A stretch of 9,053 nt of DNA from Hyphomicrobiales bacterium. GTDB lineage: Bacteria; Pseudomonadota; Alphaproteobacteria; Rhizobiales; S144-23. The number at the start of each line of letters is the position of its first letter. The stretch's first letter is position 1. The notes under the pieces are model-generated. The model ran no database searches. It saw only the letters and a list, made by a program, of their open reading frames with translations, and had not been told where the DNA came from. The translations under genes and the position numbers were made by a program. Shown one piece after another: positions 1 to 4,184 of the stretch. The DNA lies in NCBI GenBank assembly GCA_015494375.1, contig WGBL01000011.1, forward strand, positions 1 to 9,053, read 5' to 3'.

Positions 1-2
1 CG

Positions 3-485
3 ATCGCGCGGGCCGATGACCCGCGGCTTGAAAGCTTCAGGAGCGCGCTCCACGACCTCATGCACGACCTTGCCCTCCAGATCGTCAAGGACGGTGAAGG
101 GCTCACCAAGTTCGTGACCATCGAGGTGACGGGGGCCGAGAGCGACGCCGCGGCGCGACGCATCGCCTTCTCGATCGCCAACTCGCCCCTCGTCAAGACG
201 GCGATCGCCGGCGAGGACCCCAATTGGGGCCGGATCGTGATGGCCGTCGGCAAGGCGGGCGAGGCGGCCGAGCGCGACAGGCTGGCCATCTGGCTCGGCG
301 ACATATGCGTTGCCGAGCGCGGTGAGGTGGCGCCGGGCTATCGCGAGGCGGAGGGCGCTGCCTACATGAAGGGGCGCGAGATTGTGATCCGCACCGATGT
401 CGGCATCGGCGAAGGCCGGGCGCGCGTCTATACCTGTGATCTCAGTCACGATTATGTGGCGATCAACGCCGATTATCGCAGCTGA
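3..485 (+). CDS. argJ: ArgJ, glutamate N-acetyltransferase/ornithine acetyltransferase, C-terminal part (5' truncated by window)
   Basis: ArgJ moves the acetyl group from N2-acetylornithine to glutamate in the cyclic arginine pathway in the cytoplasm; many members also make N-acetylglutamate from acetyl-CoA. The reading frame is open from base 3, so the gene starts before the window; 160 codons and the TGA stop are visible. These correspond to the end of the beta chain. Seen directly are GEDPNWGR (visible residues 70–77) and the C-terminus CDLSHDYVAINADYRS, both hallmarks of the family. The ATML-type self-cleavage site with its nucleophilic Thr lies upstream, outside the window, so bifunctionality cannot be judged. 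No frameshift is seen. A 484-nt repeat-rich gap separates it from mutT, so co-transcription with mutT is doubtful. Identification is firm. Confidence 0.96.
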   Translation: MARADDPRLESFRSALHDLMHDLALQIVKDGEGLTKFVTIEVTGAESDAAARRIAFSIANSPLVKTAIAGEDPNWGRIVMAVGKAGEAAERDRLAIWLGDICVAERGEVAPGYREAEGAAYMKGREIVIRTDVGIGEGRARVYTCDLSHDYVAINADYRS

Positions 486-610
486 GCAGCGCGCGGGCAA
501 AGGCCCCGAGCCGATCGCGGCCGTGGCGCGGCGCAGCGCCGAGCGGTGCGCCTTCCCCCTCGTCATCCCGTGCGCTTTTTAGCTTTGCGCGCGCCGACCC
601 TCCAACCGGC

Positions 611-634
611 GCGCTGCAGCACGAAGTGGTGCGC
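611..634 (+). repeat. Intergenic repeat, copy A (partial)
   Basis: The core GCAGCACGA followed by AGTGGTGC (616–632) matches copy B at 662–678 with two base differences (C/T and G/A). The flanking outer arms of copy B are not preserved here, so this copy looks degenerate or truncated. It is preceded at 561–570 by CGTCATCCCG, resembling the left end of copy B (CGTCACCCCG, 644–653). Confidence 0.6.
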
Positions 635-647
635 CCGTCCATTCGTC

Positions 648-694
648 ACCCCGCACGCGCTGCAGCATGAAATGGTGCAGCGCAGATGCGGGGT
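648..694 (+). repeat. Intergenic palindromic repeat, copy B (complete hairpin)
   Basis: The outer arms ACCCCGCA (648–655) and TGCGGGGT (687–694) are perfect complements. The inner arms GCGCTGCA (657–664) and TGCAGCGC (676–683) are also perfect complements. The loop is 665–675. The two stems are separated by a small 1/3-nt internal loop. There is no T-run after it, so it is read as an extragenic repeat of REP type rather than a terminator. Confidence 0.75.
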
Positions 695-738
695 CTCATC
701 CCACAGTCTCGGGCGGGCTTGGTGTCATCCGGAGAGCG

Positions 739-793
739 ATCCCGGATCAGCACCGCACCATTCGCTTTGCTCATGCTGCGGTGCATCCGGGAT
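739..793 (-). repeat. Intergenic palindromic repeat, copy C (inverted relative to B)
   Basis: Arms ATCCCGGAT (739–747) and ATCCGGGAT (785–793) are perfect complements, and GCACCGCA (750–757) pairs with TGCGGTGC (777–784), with a 2-nt bulge at 748–749. Read on the reverse strand it contains GCAGCATGA and AATGGTGC, as in copy B, with 8 extra nt between them. It is therefore an inverted member of the same family. Confidence 0.7.
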
Positions 794-850
794 GGCGAGT
801 AGGGCGCGTCCTTTGCTTACCCCTGACAAAAAACCGCTCCTTCAGAATGG

Positions 851-893
851 TTCTATGCTCACCAAAACATGCTCTAAGGGAATGCTCATAGAA
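851..893. repeat. Small ATGCTC-rich element with 7-bp inverted ends
   Basis: ATGCTC occurs three times at 855, 869 and 882, spaced 14 and 13 nt apart. The element is bounded by TTCTATG (851–857) and CATAGAA (887–893), which are perfect complements. It resembles the short AGAGCATG/CATGCTCT-type intergenic motifs common in Hyphomicrobiales (recalled, not checked). Lying about 75 nt before mutT, it could also be part of a regulatory region. Confidence 0.4.
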
Positions 894-969
894 TGATCAC
901 ATTAAGATCGATTTCATCCTCGAGCTTGACCGAAATATTAACGTTTTCCGTGCAAGTTGAGGCGTCGGC

Positions 970-1392
970 ATGAGCCGGAATCGGGAGAGTGAACGCGCCC
1001 TGGTGCTGGTTGTCGCCTGTGCCCTCATCGACCAGGACGGGCGGGTGCTTCTCGCCAGGCGGCCCGAAGGCCGCGCCATGGCGGGCCTCTGGGAGTTTCC
1101 GGGCGGCAAGGTGCAGGCAGGCGAAAGCCCCGAGGAAGCGCTCATCCGCGAGCTGCGCGAGGAGCTCGGGATCGACGTTTCTAAGAGTTGCCTGGCGCCG
1201 TTCACCTTCGCGAGCCATGCCTACGATGGCTTTCATCTGCTGATGCCGGTCTATCTCTGCCGGCGTTGGCGGGGGCGCATCGAGCCACGGGAGGGGCAGG
1301 AGCTGGCCTGGGCGCTGCCGAACCGATTGGCCGGCTATGAGATGCCGCCGGCTGATGTGCCCGTGGTGGCGATGTTGCGGGACTATCTCTAG
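970..1392 (+). CDS. mutT: MutT-type Nudix hydrolase, (8-oxo-)dGTP diphosphatase
   Basis: Predicted cytoplasmic Nudix pyrophosphohydrolase of 140 residues that would cleave oxidised dGTP to the monophosphate, keeping 8-oxoguanine out of DNA. The full Nudix box is visible: G46-x5-E52-x7-R60-E61-L62-x-E64-E65-x-G67-I68, with the metal-binding glutamates present. The preceding ARRPEGRAMAGLWEFPGGK (residues 29–47) is typical of the MutT subgroup, and the length matches E. coli MutT (about 129 aa). The ATG at 970 has GAGG at 959–962, 7 nt upstream. MutT next to argJ is an arrangement I recall from alphaproteobacteria. The flp pilin gene starts 61 nt after the stop and may be co-transcribed. Exact substrate is inferred, since other Nudix enzymes share the box. 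Confidence 0.92.
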   Translation: MSRNRESERALVLVVACALIDQDGRVLLARRPEGRAMAGLWEFPGGKVQAGESPEEALIRELREELGIDVSKSCLAPFTFASHAYDGFHLLMPVYLCRRWRGRIEPREGQELAWALPNRLAGYEMPPADVPVVAMLRDYL

Positions 1393-1437
1393 GGAGCTCG
1401 GACGCTGCCATGAAGGAGGCGTGTGCGAGGGCCTGAG

Positions 1438-1446
1438 AGGGAGGAG
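1438..1446 (+). promoter_or_regulatory. Ribosome binding site setting the GTG start of flp
   Basis: AGGGAGGAG lies 7 nt (9 nt counted from its GGAGG) before GTG 1454–1456. It is the strongest Shine–Dalgarno in this stretch and decides the start. Confidence 0.7.
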
Positions 1447-1453
1447 AGCGATA

Positions 1454-1714
1454 GTGAAGTCAACAGTTGAGAAAGAACCGGGGGTGCTCACTCGTAGTCT
1501 CCGGTCAGGGTGTGAGGCGCCGGCCTCGACAACGCCGCAACGCTCGCGGCTCGCCTCATTGTTCAGAGATCGCTCGGGCGCCACGGGCATCGAATATGGC
1601 CTCATCGCAATGCTCATCGCGGTTGCCATGCTGGTCGGGCTCATTGCTCTCGGTGGCCAGGTCTCAACGCTCTATGACGACATTGCCACCGCCTACAGCG
1701 ACGCGACGAGCTGA
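1454..1714 (+). CDS. flp: Flp/type IVb pilin subunit (GTG start)
   Basis: Small pilin precursor of 86 residues. Flp pilins are cut by a TadV/CpaA prepilin peptidase and assembled by the Tad machinery into adhesive pili. The family motif G/XXXXEY is visible as G42, then A43-T-G-I-E47-Y48, so cleavage is expected after G42, leaving a 44-residue mature pilin. E47 is the conserved Glu5 and Y48 the following Tyr. A hydrophobic helix (about residues 49–68) follows. The frame is open upstream into mutT, but GTG 1454 has an excellent ribosome binding site. The predicted 42-residue leader is longer than the usual 10–25; a GTG at 1484 would shorten it but has a poorer site. No other tad/cpa gene is in the window. 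The last 51 nt overlap the convergent reverse-strand gene. Confidence 0.88.
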   Translation: MKSTVEKEPGVLTRSLRSGCEAPASTTPQRSRLASLFRDRSGATGIEYGLIAMLIAVAMLVGLIALGGQVSTLYDDIATAYSDATS

Positions 1715-2239
1715 TCGGCGCGATGGTCCCCATTGCTCGGCCGGCATCTTGTTTGTGGCGTGCTTCGCCGCTCTCTTGACCACATAGACCTCCATGATCC
1801 GCGCGCCCTTGTGGGGGCCGTCGGAGACGAACACCCAGCGGCCGTCGGTATAGGTGTCGCAAAGCTTGCAGCCCTTGATGCAGATCCAGTGGCCCTCGCG
1901 CCCCTTGTGGACCGCCAGGACATAGTGGCGCCAGGCGCTCCGCGGCTTTTGCATCCATTGCCAGAGGGTGGGACGCTCGCGCTTCTCGAGATGCCAATAG
2001 TCCTCAATCTGCTCGAGCTCGTAGCCGAAAACCGCAAGCGCGGCCGCAACATCCTCGGTGGTCGTGCCTTCGATGATCTTTTGCGCGGCATCGTGGTCGC
2101 CACGATAGGCACGGATGGCGGCCTCGATCTTGCTCACCGACCAGCCGGTGATGGCCGACAAGACCATCGGGCCGCAATAGGCGTCGCGGCCAGTGTCGTT
2201 CTTGGCTTCGTTGAGACTGGAGGTGAGATGATGGCGCAC
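1664..2239 (-). CDS. Small papain/C39-like putative cysteine hydrolase (hypothetical)
   Basis: 191-residue protein starting with GTG at 2239, behind a strong GGGAGGGAG ribosome binding site. I do not recognise a named family. What can be seen is DAYCGPMVL (C22), like the nucleophile region CGPxxL of C39-type and phage-encoded papain-fold proteins; GHWICI (H117); and CDTYTDG (D128). The order Cys, then His before a beta strand, then Asp suggests a C22–H117–D128 active site (inference). There is no signal peptide or transmembrane segment, so it is probably cytoplasmic. The recognisable domain ends near residue 156; the last 16 residues lie antisense to flp (51-nt convergent overlap) and look like read-through. 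No partner gene is adjacent: 469 nt separate it from the DUF2865 gene upstream. It could be phage-derived. A peptidase activity is not proven. Confidence 0.72.
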   Translation of the reverse strand: MRHHLTSSLNEAKNDTGRDAYCGPMVLSAITGWSVSKIEAAIRAYRGDHDAAQKIIEGTTTEDVAAALAVFGYELEQIEDYWHLEKRERPTLWQWMQKPRSAWRHYVLAVHKGREGHWICIKGCKLCDTYTDGRWVFVSDGPHKGARIMEVYVVKRAAKHATNKMPAEQWGPSRRSARRVAVGGGNVVIER

Positions 2240-2242
2240 GTG

Positions 2243-2251
2243 CTCCCTCCC
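2243..2251 (-). promoter_or_regulatory. Ribosome binding site of the cysteine-hydrolase-like gene
   Basis: On the reverse strand GGGAGGGAG precedes GTG 2239–2237 by 3 nt (about 5–6 nt from its GGAGG-like core). It supports the GTG start, as no ATG is nearby in frame. Confidence 0.65.
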
Positions 2252-2273
2252 ACAAATGACAAAGGCAGCCAGT

Positions 2274-2290
2274 GGTATCGTCCAGATACC
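2274..2290 (-). promoter_or_regulatory. Perfect 6-5-6 inverted repeat in the leader of the cysteine-hydrolase-like gene
   Basis: GGTATC (2274–2279) and GATACC (2285–2290) are perfect complements around GTCCA. The element lies 35–51 nt before the GTG start. It could be an operator or an RNA hairpin; the sequence does not say which. Confidence 0.35.
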
Positions 2291-2390
2291 GCCCAGACGC
2301 CGCCCGGATGTGGGCCGTCCGGCGGGGGATCTTTCTCGGTCTTCTCAAATGAAGATCGCACCGATGCGAGGGCCGCCCCATGGGCTCCAT

Positions 2391-2490
2391 GACTCGCAGC
2401 GATCCCTTCCGACTCGCTTCAACGCTTCTAGACTTGCGGCGCCCCCTTTCGAGGCGCTGCAACGCCTCTCGACTCGCGGCGACCACTTGA
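2391..2490. repeat. Degenerate tandem repeat with 40-bp period
   Basis: GACTCGCAGCGA (2391), GACTTGCGGCG (2431) and GACTCGCGGCGA (2471) recur exactly every 40 nt. The block 2411–2440 matches 2451–2480 at 24 of 30 positions, including AACGCYTCT. The first period (2371–2400) preserves only its last 10 nt. It sits in the non-coding gap. Confidence 0.6.
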
Positions 2491-2708
2491 GCCTCGCGCG
2501 CGATGGTTGATCAAAGGTTAATGGGTTAACGGGGCTACGCATTGCCCGTTTCAGACCAAAGCGCAGCACGATGAATGCTCACCTTTTGCTCTCTTGCCTT
2601 GGCTCGGCCGCAGTTTTGTTTAGCTCAGCCTCGGTAAGGCACCATCGCGGCGGCGCCCCTCGCCGACTGTAACTTCGGGCCGCGGCCCAAGCCCCGCGCG
2701 CGGCCATC

Positions 2709-3935
2709 CTATTGCACCTTGGAAGTGCCTTCGGCTTCGGGCTCGCTCGCAATCTTTGGCGCAGGGATCGGGCCCTGGTTAGGCGAGGTCTTGGGTTTCC
2801 TGGGCTTGGTGCTCTTGCTCCTGCCTGCCGTTTGGGCCTCTTCTGCTTCTCCCTGCGCGCCTTGCACGGCTGCCTGGCCTTGCCCTTGCCTTCCTGCTTT
2901 TGTTTCGTCTTGCGCCTCGTCGGGATTGTTGGCCGCATAGATCGCTTCGGGATCATACTCGTCGGGCTTGCATGAGCAGCCCTTCACAAATTCCTTGCGA
3001 TAGCGAAAGGCGTTCTCGATCTTGGCATAGGGGGCGCCGTCGAGTGAGATCATCTGCTCGATCTGCCCGCCCGGGTTGCGGTAGACGAAGAGCTCGGTGG
3101 GGGCGGCGCACTTGCTGCGGCAGAGCTGGCGATCCTTGTTGAACTTGCTCGGGATGGTCGAGAAACTGATGGGGAAATAATAGCCATCGCAAAGGCGCAC
3201 GCACATGGTCCGGTAGGTGGCGCCCGCGACAATGCCGGTCTCGGGTTCCACATCGGCGGGGGCGTTGTCATAGTAGCCATCGTTGGAGAAGCCGCCGCGA
3301 TCGCCAAAAATCGATTCGAACAGATTCCAGGAGCGGGCCCTGCTGCGCCGCGCCGAGCGGCGGTAGACCTCGCCACAGCCATAGCGCGCCAGCGCCTCGA
3401 TCAGCCGTTGGCGGCGATAGCTATTGGTGCGGGCGCTGCGAATGGCGGTGATCTGCTCATGCAGGTCGGCGAGCCGGCCGCGCAGTGTCTCGATGTCACG
3501 GTTGAGGGCGAGACAGCGCCGCGTGCGCCGCAATGTCCGACTGAAGAGGAAATACTCATAGCAGTTGCGGCGCTCCGCCTTGGCGCGGGCGCGCTGGTAT
3601 TGGCGCTCGAGCTTGCGCTGCTGCTTGTAGAGCTCGGGGAGCATCAGTTTTCCCTGATCGCGCCGACGAGTCTCAAGAACAAGCTGCTGCTCAAGCTCGA
3701 GGCAACGGCGCTCACGCGGGCTCAAGGGGGGGCGCTCGGGCTCATACTCTCGGGCCGTGCGGGGATCGATGTAGCGAGGATCATAGCGGGGATCGGTGCC
3801 GCGTGGATCATAGCGCGGCTCGAGCCGGGTCTGTGCCTGCGGATGCTCCCCGCTTGGCAACAGAACAAGGAGGCCGGTCGCAGCCAATAGGCAGCCGGCC
3901 ACGACGGAAAAGCGCTTTGCTGGGGCCGTGATCAT
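2709..3935 (-). CDS. DUF2865 domain-containing secreted/periplasmic protein
   Basis: 408-residue protein of unknown function. The ATG at 3935 begins a clear export signal: K7 R8, a hydrophobic stretch about residues 9–26, and likely cleavage near PQA34/Q35. VAGC15 looks like a lipobox, but its hydrophobic lead is only about 4 residues and the hydrophobic run continues after it, so signal peptidase I is preferred. Then come DPR repeats (37–66), a basic helical region likely to form a coiled coil (75–177), and the DUF2865 core (about 205–325) with MCVRLCDGYYFPISF, LFVYRNPGG and AFRYR. Cysteine pairs C245/C249, C272/C276 and C320/C322 suggest disulfides in the periplasm. A hydrophilic Q/K/P-rich tail ends the protein. 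The frame continues 33 codons upstream to 4034, but that extension would bury the signal peptide. The family is, to my knowledge, mostly Hyphomicrobiales. Confidence 0.88.
   Translation of the reverse strand: MITAPAKRFSVVAGCLLAATGLLVLLPSGEHPQAQTRLEPRYDPRGTDPRYDPRYIDPRTAREYEPERPPLSPRERRCLELEQQLVLETRRRDQGKLMLPELYKQQRKLERQYQRARAKAERRNCYEYFLFSRTLRRTRRCLALNRDIETLRGRLADLHEQITAIRSARTNSYRRQRLIEALARYGCGEVYRRSARRSRARSWNLFESIFGDRGGFSNDGYYDNAPADVEPETGIVAGATYRTMCVRLCDGYYFPISFSTIPSKFNKDRQLCRSKCAAPTELFVYRNPGGQIEQMISLDGAPYAKIENAFRYRKEFVKGCSCKPDEYDPEAIYAANNPDEAQDETKAGRQGQGQAAVQGAQGEAEEAQTAGRSKSTKPRKPKTSPNQGPIPAPKIASEPEAEGTSKVQ
3738..3827 (-). repeat. YDPR/DPR short peptide repeats in the DUF2865 protein
   Basis: Residues 37–66, just after the predicted signal cleavage, contain EPRYDPR, TDPR, YDPR, YIDPR and a final YEPER. 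In the DNA, GGATCATAGCG recurs (reverse-complement coding). This is likely a slippage-grown, disordered linker, rich in Arg, Pro, Asp and Tyr. Confidence 0.6.
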
Positions 3936-4184
3936 GGGGCACTCTCGTTCGTGTGCCGCGACGCCTCCTGCCGCATCTTGTTGCTCGACCTTTCGCGAAA
4001 ATGCAGGTCGGGAAAAAGCAGCCCCAATCAGCACGGGGCACCTGTCGCTGAGGCCTCGCTAGATCTTAATCCAGATCTCTGTCTCCAAAGGCGTCCAAGG
4101 CGCGACCACACGCAACTCCGACCTCGCAAGCCTAGCACGTTTTCAGGCCAAATTGGGGCGCAAATCCGAGACCGCGGCCAAATC
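3936..4184. other. Gap upstream of the DUF2865 gene
   Basis: 249 nt that should hold the DUF2865 promoter and the end of the upstream SAF-gene transcript. Visible elements are a stem of CGACCT (3986–3991) with AGGTCG (4005–4010) enclosing the palindrome TTTCGCGAAA, a terminator-like hairpin (4013–4039), and the repeat AGATCT-TAATCC-AGATCT (4061–4078). I could not place a convincing -35/-10 pair. Confidence 0.5.
4013..4039 (-). terminator. Possible intrinsic terminator, reverse strand
   Basis: Read on the reverse strand, GCCCC and GGGGC (4039–4035 with 4025–4021) form a 5-bp GC stem with a 9-nt loop. TGC then TTTTT (4017–4013) follows. It lies about 145 nt past the stop of the SAF-domain oxidoreductase and before the DUF2865 start, so it would separate the two. 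The stem is short, hence the low confidence. Confidence 0.4.

Larger units (their letters stand above)
486..969. other. Non-coding gap with clustered palindromic repeats between argJ and mutT
   Basis: No convincing gene is found in these 484 nt; the open frames here have no family resemblance and no good ribosome binding sites. It holds three related repeat copies (core A near 611–634, B 648–694, C 739–793, C inverted) and a short ATGCTC-rich element (851–893). The last 75 nt before mutT are more AT-rich and must contain any mutT promoter. A TTGACC at 926–931 could be a -35 box, but no good -10 lies 16–18 nt downstream. No hairpin followed by a T-run is present, so no intrinsic terminator for argJ is called. 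Confidence 0.75.
2240..2708. other. Non-coding gap upstream of the cysteine-hydrolase-like gene
   Basis: 469 nt without a supported gene. It contains, from left, a 6-5-6 inverted repeat (2274–2290), a second imperfect inverted repeat (CCGCCCGGA 2300–2308 with TCCGGCGG 2318–2325), a degenerate 40-bp-period repeat (2391–2490), the 8-bp palindrome TTGATCAA (2507–2514), the inverted repeat GTTAA-TGGG-TTAAC (2517–2530) and the perfect 12-bp palindrome GGGCCGCGGCCC (2677–2688). None is followed by a convincing T-run on the reverse strand, so no terminator is called for the DUF2865 gene. The promoter for the gene ending at 1664 must lie here, but I cannot place it. Confidence 0.6.

Noticed and set aside
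886..1644. Long reverse-strand open frame (252 codons) opposite mutT
   Set aside because: It is antisense to a clear Nudix gene and has no family-like sequence; such frames are expected in high-GC DNA.
1733..2392. Forward open frame (219 codons) opposite the hydrolase-like gene
   Set aside because: The reverse-strand frame has a strong ribosome binding site and a recognisable CGP…GHW…D pattern; the forward frame has neither.
2507..2530. TTGATCAA and GTTAA-TGGG-TTAAC as FNR/FixK or CtrA sites
   Set aside because: FNR/FixK boxes need TTGAT-N4-ATCAA and CtrA boxes TTAA-N7-TTAA; the spacings here are 0 (overlapping) and 4. TTGATCAA also occurs at 5720–5727 but the same objection holds.
2571..2672. 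33-codon forward open frame with a hydrophobic, signal-like N-terminus (MNAHLLLSCLGSAAVLF)
   Set aside because: No Shine–Dalgarno sequence is seen and the Arg-rich remainder is uninformative; it is too short to support without conservation.
3885..3899. Lipobox VAGC in the DUF2865 signal sequence
   Set aside because: The hydrophobic segment before the Cys is only about four residues and continues well beyond it; a signal peptidase I site near residue 34 fits better.
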